DNA of 64,000 nucleotides from Elusimicrobia bacterium GWC2_64_44. GTDB taxonomy: Bacteria; Elusimicrobiota; Elusimicrobia; Elusimicrobiales; UBA9959. The notes under the pieces were generated by a model that was given only the letters and a program-made list of their open reading frames with translations, searched no databases and was not told the DNA's origin. Location of the stretch: the NCBI GenBank assembly GCA_001799845.1, contig MGUG01000005.1, forward strand, positions 43,662-107,661, given 5' to 3'. How positions within the stretch are numbered: position 1 is the stretch's first letter; each line of letters opens with the position of its first letter. This document shows positions 34,033 through 42,213 of this stretch, in pieces. Position numbers and translations under genes: made by a program.

Positions 34033-35979
34033 ATGAAGAACCTGATAATACTTCAGTTCAGGAAAAGCCGCCTCCCCTTCCTGGTGATGGCCGGTGCCGT
34101 CCTGCTGTCCGCTCCCGCGGCGCTGCTCTTCCGCCCTTCCAGCATGACAGGGGCCGAGTCGGTCAACATCGCCATGCTTTTCTGGGCCCTGGCGGGCCTG
34201 CCGCTGGCCCTGATGACCCTGGCCGGTACGGCGGGCTCGGACGCAGCCTCCGACGCGGCGCGCGCGGCGGAGCAGCCGCTGCCTGAAAGCCAGTACAGGC
34301 AGGTCCTGGGCGGGCTGGCCGCGGCCGCGCTCCAGGCGGCGCTGCTCGTACTGGCCGTCTACGCCATAATGGGCTTCGCGGTACCGCTGGACAAGCTCAA
34401 CTTCGTGAACGCCCACGTGGCGAGGCATTACCTGTTCTACGCGGCGTTCCTCGTCCTCTACACCTTCGCGCTCTCCTACGCCTTCCGCAATGCCGTGGCC
34501 GGCGGCCTGGCCGCTGCGGCGCTGCTGCTCGTCACGGCGGCCCCGCTGCTCTCGGCGGCCCTGTTCGGGGAACTGATGCTGGACCTCATCCCGCTGGTTT
34601 TCATCAATTCGCTGACCGCGGTACTGGCCCTGGCCGGCTCGCTTGGCGCGCTGTACCTGTTGTGCCGCGCCTACGCCCGCAGAGAGGCCGGGAGAGCGGC
34701 CAAGGCCCTTCTTTCAGCGCTTCTGCTGACGGCCCCCGTGCTTCCGCCTTTCTTCGGCCTGGCCGCCCTCCGCGCCAAGGCCGCGGAGGTCACCTGGCCG
34801 GTATATCCGCTGGTCCTCAACTCCGACGCTCCCGAGGCCGCGCCCGGCGTCATGCTGGCGCAGAAACCTTTCACCGGCGAGGTCTTCCTTATAGACGAGG
34901 AGGGCAGGCGCGCCGCGGTCTTCCCCGAAGAGTCGGGCCGGGGCCTGCCTAATTATTTTTTCCCTGTTCCGGCTTTCGTGAGCGGCCAGACGATGTCGGC
35001 CCCCGACGGCACCGTCTGGGTATACTGCAACCGCTACGACAAGCCGGCTGTACTGCTCAACGGCAGCGTCGCCGCGGGGATGAAATTGCGCTCCACCCTG
35101 CCGGACTCCCGGCGGGCGTACTTCGTGCGGGGAAAGGTCCCGGCGATAGTCGAGCGCCGCAAAGACGGCGTCTATCACGCTCCGCTGCGGACCGGCACGG
35201 GGCCGCTGGAATGGGAGAAGATCGGAACCATGTCAGCAGAGGCCGCGAAACGGTGGCAGACCGGCACCGGCGAGGAAGCCCTGCTGGACGCCTTCTTGCG
35301 CGCTAAACTGGCCGGGGCCCCGGGCGTAGCCGTAGTCTCCGCCGACGGCAGGGCCGTGACTTCCGGCGGGGAAAAGTGGACGGTGCCCGGAGCCTTGGGG
35401 GCCAAATTTCCTCTGGTCGGCATAAAACTCGCAGACGGGATGAACTACGTCGTGCCCGCCGGTGAAGGCAAAGACTATGCCGCCTACCTCTGCCCCCCCG
35501 GGAAGGCGGCCCGCCGGCTCTGGCAGGGGTACTTCCGCGTCGGCTCGAACCTCTGGCAGGCCCCCGACGGCACCCTCTGGGGTTACAACAGGAAATCGCG
35601 CGTGGAGTCTACGGTCAAAACTATTTTCGGAACGACGAAGAACGGGCTGGAGTCCCCGCAATTCAATATCCTGACCCGGGACGGGAGGTCCATAGAGTCG
35701 TTCCGGCTCGACCAGATATTAAGAGACCTCCCCGGTGCAAAGGGCGAAATAGCGCTGGTCAGGGAGAATAATGGCGAGTTCTGGTTCACGATCGGCAACG
35801 CCTACCTGGTAAAGACCGGCGCAAACCCGCACGGCCCCTACTCCTACTGGAAACTTCCCCAAAGCGTAGAGGAGAAGTACTGGCGCAGCAACCTGCTGGC
35901 CGACCGCAACGGGCTGCTGATCGCGGCGATAGACGGAATTCATTTCATGGACTGGGAGGGCAAAGCGAAGCGGCTGTAA
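34033..35979 (+). CDS. ABC permease fused to a long C-terminal beta-rich domain
   Basis: A 648-residue protein with six or so membrane helices in the first 245 residues (including a helix near LLTAPVLPPFFGLAAL), the arrangement of YtrC/ABC-2 permeases. The remaining 400 residues, starting at about TWPVYPLVLNSD, are rich in short Gly/Trp/Asp beta motifs (APDGTVWVY, APDGTLWGY, DRNGLLIAAIDG) that suggest a beta-propeller outside the membrane. The combination is unusual for an ABC permease. It is the last gene of the operon, and a terminator follows. Confidence 0.75.
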   Translation: MKNLIILQFRKSRLPFLVMAGAVLLSAPAALLFRPSSMTGAESVNIAMLFWALAGLPLALMTLAGTAGSDAASDAARAAEQPLPESQYRQVLGGLAAAALQAALLVLAVYAIMGFAVPLDKLNFVNAHVARHYLFYAAFLVLYTFALSYAFRNAVAGGLAAAALLLVTAAPLLSAALFGELMLDLIPLVFINSLTAVLALAGSLGALYLLCRAYARREAGRAAKALLSALLLTAPVLPPFFGLAALRAKAAEVTWPVYPLVLNSDAPEAAPGVMLAQKPFTGEVFLIDEEGRRAAVFPEESGRGLPNYFFPVPAFVSGQTMSAPDGTVWVYCNRYDKPAVLLNGSVAAGMKLRSTLPDSRRAYFVRGKVPAIVERRKDGVYHAPLRTGTGPLEWEKIGTMSAEAAKRWQTGTGEEALLDAFLRAKLAGAPGVAVVSADGRAVTSGGEKWTVPGALGAKFPLVGIKLADGMNYVVPAGEGKDYAAYLCPPGKAARRLWQGYFRVGSNLWQAPDGTLWGYNRKSRVESTVKTIFGTTKNGLESPQFNILTRDGRSIESFRLDQILRDLPGAKGEIALVRENNGEFWFTIGNAYLVKTGANPHGPYSYWKLPQSVEEKYWRSNLLADRNGLLIAAIDGIHFMDWEGKAKRL

Positions 35980-35997
35980 GACCGGGGACAAAAAAGA

Positions 35998-36034
35998 GCG
36001 CGGGCCGTCCGTCAGGGGCGGCCCGCGCGCTTTT
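35998..36034 (+). terminator. Terminator of the GntR-ABC operon
   Basis: GCGCGGGCCG and CGGCCCGCGC form a perfect 10-bp stem followed by GCTTTTCT, 19 nt after the permease stop. Confidence 0.85.
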
Positions 36035-36088
36035 CTACCGCGGTCAGAAAGTCTGCGTCACCTTGTTAAGCCCCATGAGAGGGTGCGA

Positions 36089-36307
36089 CTACACATCATT
36101 TTTCGGGATCCGTTTAGAATAGTCTCTATACCACGCCTCGTTGCCATAGATCCTGGACATACAATCCGGACACAGCCCGTGAGAGTAGACTACCCCCTTT
36201 TCCGCCACAACGACACGCCCCGCCCATCTGCCGCCGCTGTCCCGGGTTTTGTTGCAACCGCAGCAGAGAACAACAAAGCCATTGCGCGCCCAACCGCCGT
36301 CACTCAT
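36089..36307 (-). CDS. Stand-alone Cys4 module of the type found in response regulators
   Basis: A 72-residue protein with LCCGCNKTRDSGGRW and YSHGLCPDCMSRIYG. The same pattern (CSHCKRIR...FSHGVCPDCMEKFYP) ends the response regulator at 47842. In sensor and regulator proteins this small Cys4 module sits at the C-terminus. Here it is free, with no receiver domain. The four Cys probably bind zinc or iron. The surrounding GC content is lower than the left half of the window. No close neighbour explains it. Confidence 0.75.
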   Translation of the reverse strand: MSDGGWARNGFVVLCCGCNKTRDSGGRWAGRVVVAEKGVVYSHGLCPDCMSRIYGNEAWYRDYSKRIPKNDV

Positions 36308-36396
36308 TTTGAACCTTCAGTAAGAACGCAGAACAGGACATTACAGTATCCTGCAGCAATTCTTAAATTTTTTCAGGAACATCATCTAATAGTAAC

Positions 36397-36678
36397 TCAG
36401 ATATCAACTTGATTTGAAGGGATCTCAGGATCGCTATCGGCAACATCAGGCTGTAATCGTTCCTGGATCCCCATATCTGATACGATCTGCCTTAATTCAC
36501 GATTTTCGCCCTCAATGACTTTCAACTTGGCCGCGACAACCGTGTCCCGCTTTCCTTTCCATAGATAAAACGTGCGGCGACTTATACCAAGTTTCCGGCA
36601 TATCGTTTCGATAGAAACGCCCAGATCATACAGTCTTAAAGCGTAGTTTATCCGCTCTTCATTGCGGCAGCCACCCAT
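36397..36678 (-). CDS. IS3-family OrfA-like helix-turn-helix protein, probable remnant
   Basis: A 93-residue protein: RINYALRLYDLGVSIETICRKLGISRRTFYLWKGK matches the IS3 OrfA helix-turn-helix, and LKVIEGENRELRQIVSDMGI its leucine-zipper helix. The usual OrfB integrase is absent downstream, so it is a remnant of an insertion or a domesticated DNA-binding protein. The region is richer in A+T than the flanks, as expected for acquired DNA. A TGTACA repeat lies directly upstream of the start. Confidence 0.65.
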   Translation of the reverse strand: MGGCRNEERINYALRLYDLGVSIETICRKLGISRRTFYLWKGKRDTVVAAKLKVIEGENRELRQIVSDMGIQERLQPDVADSDPEIPSNQVDI

Positions 36679-36682
36679 AGTG

Positions 36683-36699
36683 TGTACATATAGTGTACA
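36683..36699. promoter_or_regulatory. TGTACA-N5-TGTACA repeat upstream of the OrfA-like gene
   Basis: Two palindromic TGTACA half-sites five bases apart, the nearer one starting 5 nt upstream of the ATG. Such spacing fits an operator for a small HTH dimer or an inverted-repeat end. Confidence 0.5.
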
Positions 36700-36804
36700 T
36701 TTCGGATGAAACGCAGGCCACTAAAGTTATTTTTAACACTCAAATAAATATTTCAAGCCCCTATCACCGCGCATGCACGATAATCGCCGACCCGCAACCA
36801 TGGG

Positions 36805-37497
36805 TCAATCTGTCTTCATCAGGGAGATCTCTATGCGTCTGTTCTTGGCTCGGCCTTCCGCGGTAGAATTATCCCCGACCGGCCGGTTATCGCCGTAGCC
36901 TATGCCGGCCAGGTGCTTGGAGTTCAGGCCCTCCCCTTGCATGAACTCAAGAACGCTGTAAGCTCTGGCCATCGAAAGCTCCCAATTAGAAGTATATTTC
37001 CCGTTCTTAATAGGGACATTGTCGGTATGTCCCTCGATTATAACGTCGTTGGGGATCTTTTTCAGCTCGGCGGCTATCGGGGCAAGCACTTTTCTGGCGG
37101 GCTCTTTCAGGTCCGCCTTTCCCGAAGCGAACAGTACCCCTTCCGTAAGCACCAGCTTTACTTTGCGCTCATTGGACTGTATCTGGACCAGGTTGGCCAG
37201 TTCGCCGGACTGCATAGACTCCTTCAGGTTGGACTCCACCTGCGATTCGTTTTCCTGCGCTTTGGCGCGCTCCAGACCGCGCGAAACGGCATTGCCGCCG
37301 AAGGCTTTCTGGATGTTCCCCAGGGATTCCTCGTATTTGCGGTTCTTGGTCTTGTCGTTTTTGGTAATAGAGAAAGAGAACAGCACCAGAAAGAATATCA
37401 TCAGGTAGCTCATCAGGTCGCCGTAAGTTACGGCCCAAAGCGCCCCTTTGTTCAGGTGATTCTCTACTTCATCCCTTCGCTGCTTGTATATAGCCAT
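36805..37497 (-). CDS. motB: MotB-type stator protein
   Basis: A 230-residue protein. One N-terminal membrane helix (about 20-40) carries Asp27 in AVTYGDLMSYLMIFFLVLFS, equivalent to the proton-binding Asp32 of E. coli MotB. The C-terminal OmpA-like domain binds peptidoglycan: IIEGHTDNVPIKNG and GYGDNRPVGDNSTAEGRAKNRRIEI. The protein is shorter than E. coli MotB (308). It lies at the end of the motor operon, 8 nt after the first coiled-coil gene. Confidence 0.92.
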   Translation of the reverse strand: MAIYKQRRDEVENHLNKGALWAVTYGDLMSYLMIFFLVLFSFSITKNDKTKNRKYEESLGNIQKAFGGNAVSRGLERAKAQENESQVESNLKESMQSGELANLVQIQSNERKVKLVLTEGVLFASGKADLKEPARKVLAPIAAELKKIPNDVIIEGHTDNVPIKNGKYTSNWELSMARAYSVLEFMQGEGLNSKHLAGIGYGDNRPVGDNSTAEGRAKNRRIEISLMKTD

Positions 37498-37505
37498 AAG
37501 CGCCT

Positions 37506-39071
37506 TTAAACCGCGTCTCCCGGTCGTTCTTCCACGCTGCCGCTAGGCTTAAGCGGCTCCTCGATGTCGCGGAGATACTTTTTCTCGAGCGTGTCGGTCT
37601 TGTGGTCAAGTGAGAACAGGCGCTTGTCCAGTTTTTCACATTTTTCCAGGGCCAGGAAAGCCGCTTGCTGGGCGTTCTTGATCTTGCCACCCGCGGCTTG
37701 CCAGATCGCCTTAAGGGCGGAGAGTTTAGCAGAGGCGGCAGCCATAACTTCCTCCCGCATCTTCCGGGAAGTATGCCCAAGGAGTTCGTGCGCTTCACGG
37801 ATCACCTTATCCGCTTCCGCGAGCACAAGATCCTTTGCCGAAGAGACTTCTAGGCAAAGCTGGTCCATCGACTCATTAACGTTTAAGACCTCACTTTCAA
37901 GCTTCCCCAGCCGTAGCGCCGTTTCGGATTCTGCTTTCTCCCGCAGGCCGCGCTCGTCCGAGATCAGGCCGCTAACTCCCGCTTTATTTTCATAGAACGA
38001 GAGCTCTGTCGCTTCGCAGCGTTCCTTTACGGCGTCCAGTTTCTTCAGCGCCATGTTCAAGGCTCCGGCGCAGGACTCCGCGCGGCGTTTAAACTCAGCG
38101 AACTCAGCCTCGTACTCCTGTCTGCAGCCAACGGTTTCACATTCTATTTTGGTCAGCCGCGCACGCGCTTCGGACTCCAGTTTTTTCCGCTGCCCCCGCT
38201 CAGCCGCCACCAGGGTCCGCACTTCAGCGTTATTTTCAGACACCAGTCGTTCCAGTGACTGAAGGTGCTCCTGCAGATCCCCCAGCTCGCCAAGCGTTCC
38301 CTTCAGCCCGGCCGCGTACGTCTCTCCTCGGCGGGTCAGCTCGGCAAGTTCCGTTTCATGCGATCGCAGAATACCCGCTGTCACGCTTTCTATCTTTCCG
38401 AACCTCTCTTCTATTTCTGACTCGAACTTTTTCCTGCGGCGACTCTCTTCCTCGGAGAAAGCCTGTGCCGTTTTTTCCATCGCTGAAGCCGCGCCCGCCA
38501 GCGTCGCCCGCAGCTCCGTATCCAGCGAAGCCGCCCACCGGCGGATCTCGTCGGCGCCGGCCGCGCCCGCGCGGCGGTCGGCTCCGGCGGCACGTTCCAT
38601 TTCCGCGGCGTGCTCCGCCATTTCAGCGGCCTTGCTCTCTGCGCAATTCCGGACGCCCGTTATCAGGTCCTTCAGCTCGTTCTCGCTGTTCTCGATCATC
38701 CGCTTCAGGTTAGCCTCAAGGCCCGGGACCTGCGCTGTTTTTTTCAGCAACTCCCCCATTCCGGCTTCAAGAGCGGCAAGTCTATTATTAACAGCCGCTC
38801 CAGAATCCGGGACCCCGCTCTGAGAGGCCGCCACACGCCTCGTTTCGGCTTCGGTCTCAAGCCGCTTTATTTTCATTTCCAGTTCGGCCAGCTTGTTCTT
38901 CAGACCAGTAACGTCCTGCTGCGGCTTGGCAAACTCCGGAGGGGCAAGAGGTTCCGACTTAAACTGAGATGCCGCGCCTGCAGCGTCTTCCGAGGACTTA
39001 AGGAAGGAAAAGACCGACCCGCCCTTGAGACGTTCGAAGATCTTATCCGCCTTATTCGATTCGTCGTTCAT
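37506..39071 (-). CDS. Large coiled-coil protein of the motor cluster (A)
   Basis: A 521-residue cytoplasmic protein without membrane helix or signal peptide, almost wholly Glu/Lys/Ala/Leu-rich helix with heptad periodicity. The N-terminus reads KIFERLKGGSVFSFLKSS, then a short helix (VTGLKNKLAELEMKIKRLE) before the long coil. No known domain is recognised. The same opening occurs in the neighbouring protein (39100-40659), so the two are paralogs. Its place between MotB and the FliF-FliG fusion implies a role in the motor or its cytoplasmic linkage. Confidence 0.7.
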   Translation of the reverse strand: MNDESNKADKIFERLKGGSVFSFLKSSEDAAGAASQFKSEPLAPPEFAKPQQDVTGLKNKLAELEMKIKRLETEAETRRVAASQSGVPDSGAAVNNRLAALEAGMGELLKKTAQVPGLEANLKRMIENSENELKDLITGVRNCAESKAAEMAEHAAEMERAAGADRRAGAAGADEIRRWAASLDTELRATLAGAASAMEKTAQAFSEEESRRRKKFESEIEERFGKIESVTAGILRSHETELAELTRRGETYAAGLKGTLGELGDLQEHLQSLERLVSENNAEVRTLVAAERGQRKKLESEARARLTKIECETVGCRQEYEAEFAEFKRRAESCAGALNMALKKLDAVKERCEATELSFYENKAGVSGLISDERGLREKAESETALRLGKLESEVLNVNESMDQLCLEVSSAKDLVLAEADKVIREAHELLGHTSRKMREEVMAAASAKLSALKAIWQAAGGKIKNAQQAAFLALEKCEKLDKRLFSLDHKTDTLEKKYLRDIEEPLKPSGSVEERPGDAV

Positions 39072-39099
39072 AATAGCGATAGGGAAAAGTCTCAGGCCC

Positions 39100-40659
39100 T
39101 TATGCCGCGCTCCCGCTTTCCCCCATAACGCTGCGGGTCTTTTCCGCTATTTCCTTCCTGGCGGCATCAAGCTGTTCTTTTTCGCGCTTAAGCTCCGCGG
39201 CCATTACCTCTATGGCGGCGAATTTCTCACGTATGACCACGCCCGAAACTCCGGTAAGGGAGGAAAGCCTGTCTCCACCGACTTGCGTCACAAGGGAAAC
39301 AAGGGTATTCTCGTAACCACCAAGGCGTTTTGAAACATATTCGATAGACGAGCATACGGTTCCGATCTGCCGCAGCGTAGCCAACGCGCCGGCGTAGTTG
39401 GCGCTAAGCCGCGCGAACTGCTCACGGTTCTTTTCCTGAAGGTCCGTCATAAAGCGCTCAAGAGCCTTGTCTACGATGAGCCCGACATTTTCCAACGCCG
39501 ATTCCATGGTCCTTTTGTTGCCGTTAATGGCCTGGTCAAGCCCCTGTTCCAGCGCTTTTGCCTTTTTCTCGAACCCTTCAGCTATAATGCTGAAGTCGGA
39601 GACCTTTTCCCAGAAATGTTCAGCCTGCTCCTTATGTGCGTGCCTTATCGTCGCCAATTCCCCGCCGAGTTCCCTTAAATGCACGCTATACTCCTCCAGA
39701 TTTATGCTGGACAGGGCTTTCTCCAGGGAAGATATCTTCGCGGCGGCCTCCGAGAACGCCTGAAGACTCGCCTCTTCCTGAGAGCGCAAGGTATCTATGT
39801 TTCTGGTCAGCGCCGAAACCTTTTTATCCAGTTCGTCCGCCCGCGCATTATAGTTTATGCCGCCTTCCTTCACCGAGGATTCGTTCCTGGCGCCCACCGC
39901 TATCACCGAGTCGCGCAGTTGCAGGAAACCGTCTTCGCATGTCCTGCGGGTTTCGTCCAGCTTTCTCTCCAGTTCCGCGCTCCGCGACATGGACCGCTTT
40001 GCCTGGTCCTGCAACAGGCGTATGTCTTCATCGCGCTTCTTCCTCTCCTCTTCCAGGACCTTGGGCAACTCGGCAGCCATGCTCTTAACTTCCAGCCGGT
40101 AATTCTTCATCTCCCCCGCATGCGCGGCGCCCAGCGTTTTTAAGGCATCCAGCCGCGACACGAGACCCGCCAGAACGGACATCATGCCGCCGGTTCTTTT
40201 TTCCGCGGCGGCCCCGGCCGCGGCGGCTTGCCGCGACAGGTTATCAGCCAATACCCCGGGGATGTTCTTCGCTATAGCCTCTATCCGGGCATTAAGTTCC
40301 GCTACCTGCTCCGGGCTGGCCGACGGCGCCGGATTCAGACCGGCTAGTTTGGTCTCCACCGTGGCGGTCAGGTTCTTTTCAAGCAGGTCTATGCGGGCTT
40401 CAAGGGCGGTTATCTGCTTGGTAGTCACCGCGGGCACGGGAACGTGCGGAGCGGAGTTCAACCCGGCCAGTTTGGTTTCCACCAGGGAAATCAGGTTCTT
40501 TTCAAGCAGGTTGAGGCGGTCCTTAAGGGCGGTTATTTGCTCCTTAGGGACTTCCGGCGCGGGAGCAGGCCAGGCCGGGGATTGGGGAGCGATAGCCGAA
40601 AAAACGGAATTTCCGTTGAGTTCTCCCGCCAGTCCGCGGCTTTTTTTATAGTCAGGCAT
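39100..40659 (-). CDS. Large coiled-coil protein of the motor cluster (B)
   Basis: A 519-residue protein, predominantly heptad-repeat helix. The start region (LAGELNGNSVFSAIAPQ) shares SVFS with the upstream-named paralog. Three near-repeats of ITALKDRLNLLEKN / ITALEARIDLLEKN / VAELNARIEAIAKN follow, separated by Pro-rich stretches. Cytoplasmic by composition. It begins 16 nt after the FliF-FliG gene and ends 28 nt before paralog A. Function unknown. Co-localisation suggests a tether or ruler for the motor. Confidence 0.7.
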   Translation of the reverse strand: MPDYKKSRGLAGELNGNSVFSAIAPQSPAWPAPAPEVPKEQITALKDRLNLLEKNLISLVETKLAGLNSAPHVPVPAVTTKQITALEARIDLLEKNLTATVETKLAGLNPAPSASPEQVAELNARIEAIAKNIPGVLADNLSRQAAAAGAAAEKRTGGMMSVLAGLVSRLDALKTLGAAHAGEMKNYRLEVKSMAAELPKVLEEERKKRDEDIRLLQDQAKRSMSRSAELERKLDETRRTCEDGFLQLRDSVIAVGARNESSVKEGGINYNARADELDKKVSALTRNIDTLRSQEEASLQAFSEAAAKISSLEKALSSINLEEYSVHLRELGGELATIRHAHKEQAEHFWEKVSDFSIIAEGFEKKAKALEQGLDQAINGNKRTMESALENVGLIVDKALERFMTDLQEKNREQFARLSANYAGALATLRQIGTVCSSIEYVSKRLGGYENTLVSLVTQVGGDRLSSLTGVSGVVIREKFAAIEVMAAELKREKEQLDAARKEIAEKTRSVMGESGSAA

Positions 40660-40675
40660 AATGATATCTCCGGTA

Positions 40676-42184
40676 TCAGGCGCCGGCCTGCTCGCTGGAC
40701 AGCATAAATTTCCGGGTGTCTGAAGGCTTCAGTATCTTTCCTTCCTGTATCAGCTCGGCCATTACCCGCATTATACGTTCCAGCGCCTCTTCCGTCTTTT
40801 CCGGGGAGGGCGCGCCGTAACTCATGCTCTGCTCCACCATCTGCCAGGTCTTTTCGGCCATCTGCCCCTTGATCTTCTCCTTCACATCGGACGGCAGGTC
40901 AAAAAGCGCGGAGGCCCACTCTTCGGCCTTGATCGAGGTCACAAGGAAGGAAAGGTCCCTGTCACTGAACATGCCTATATCGTCCGGCAGCAGTATGGAT
41001 TTGCGCACCTCCGCGGCCAGTTCGGGATGCTTTTTGGTAAGTTCATCCAGCATCCCGCGCTTGGCGCGCAGGTTCACGTTCTCTATCACGCTCAGCGCTC
41101 CTTCAATTCCGCCTACCGCGCCGCTCAGGCGTCTTTCCAGCTCGTCTTTAAGGGTAATTATTACGTCAGGCTCAATGAACCGTATCTTGGCCATGTTAAT
41201 GATAACGTCGGAAGCGAAAGAGGCCGGAAGCCTTTTAATGAACTCGCCCCGCACGTCCTGCTGAAGGTGCCCCGCCACCAGCGCCACATTGGCCGGGTCT
41301 TCGCTCACCATCATATTTACAAGGAACGGCACCTGGTCGAGGCGGATGTCGAATACGACCCCCCCGCTCTCGTCACGGGAGACGGTCCCGCCGCCTTCGG
41401 GCTGCGCCCCGCCGCCGGTGGCGGCAAGCGCCGGCTGACCGGCGTCCGGCATACCAGGCGCGCCGTTCTTACCCAGCTCCATAGTTATCTGGTGGCTCTG
41501 CTGCACTTTCGCCATGGTGCTCATGGCGCCGGCGAGTTTCAGAAAACCCACAGCAACGACTACCATGGCGATTACAGCTATCAAGGTAAGCATTACGTAT
41601 TTGAGGACCATGCTTATGGCCTCCGGGGTATACCAGATAGTGCGCCAGAGCGGCGCAAAAGGGGCCTTTATTACGGACATCTGGTCTCCCCTCTTAACGT
41701 CCAGCATCAGCATTTCAGAAACGACCTTGCGGATATTCTCGGCGTCCAGTTCCGGCAGGTCCCGGTTGACGATGATACTGACGGACATCTTCTTAACTAT
41801 GGCCGAGGGATACTGCATCTGCCTGTTATAGGATTTATTTTCCGTACCGCCCGTACCGTAAGCCGGGAAACCGGGCATAAGGTAGTCCCCCGATTGCGCG
41901 TCCCCCCCGGCGCCCTGCCATTTGAAAGGATTATTCTTGTCCTGCGAGACCGCGGAGGTGACATCCATTTTTTCGGTGCGGCTGAAATCCATAGTGGCCT
42001 CGACCACCACCTTGGCCTGGTTGGGGCCGAGCAGGCGCACCAGCACCTCGTCCACCTTCTGTTCAAGCGCGCGCTCGTACTTGGCCTTATCCTCGAAAGG
42101 CAGGGACTGCGCAAAAAGACCCGGCACCTGGAGGAACAAGAGGGCCGCTGCGATAACCGCCGTATTTCTTCCTATTTTTTTCAT
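40676..42184 (-). CDS. FliF-FliG fusion protein (non-flagellar motor rotor)
   Basis: About 502 residues from the ATG at 42184, which begins a signal peptide (MKKIGRNTAVIAAALLFLQVPGLFA). The ORF-track start is a GTG at 42217 overlapping the motA stop, also possible. Residues about 30-165 match the C-terminal FliF region: KVDEVLVRLLGPNQAKVVVEATMDFS and KRGDQMSVI. A membrane helix (MVLKYVMLTLIAVIAMVVVAVGFLKL) follows. From about 285, FLVNMMVSEDPANVALVAGHL through SDRDLSFLVTSIKAEEWASAL matches the FliG middle and C-terminal domains. FliF ring-building motifs and the FliG N-domain are missing. It would place the torque domain on a membrane anchor next to MotA/MotB. Confidence 0.8.
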   Translation of the reverse strand: MKKIGRNTAVIAAALLFLQVPGLFAQSLPFEDKAKYERALEQKVDEVLVRLLGPNQAKVVVEATMDFSRTEKMDVTSAVSQDKNNPFKWQGAGGDAQSGDYLMPGFPAYGTGGTENKSYNRQMQYPSAIVKKMSVSIIVNRDLPELDAENIRKVVSEMLMLDVKRGDQMSVIKAPFAPLWRTIWYTPEAISMVLKYVMLTLIAVIAMVVVAVGFLKLAGAMSTMAKVQQSHQITMELGKNGAPGMPDAGQPALAATGGGAQPEGGGTVSRDESGGVVFDIRLDQVPFLVNMMVSEDPANVALVAGHLQQDVRGEFIKRLPASFASDVIINMAKIRFIEPDVIITLKDELERRLSGAVGGIEGALSVIENVNLRAKRGMLDELTKKHPELAAEVRKSILLPDDIGMFSDRDLSFLVTSIKAEEWASALFDLPSDVKEKIKGQMAEKTWQMVEQSMSYGAPSPEKTEEALERIMRVMAELIQEGKILKPSDTRKFMLSSEQAGA

Positions 42185-42213
42185 AAACACAACGCTCCAT
42201 CCTGAAAATCGGA

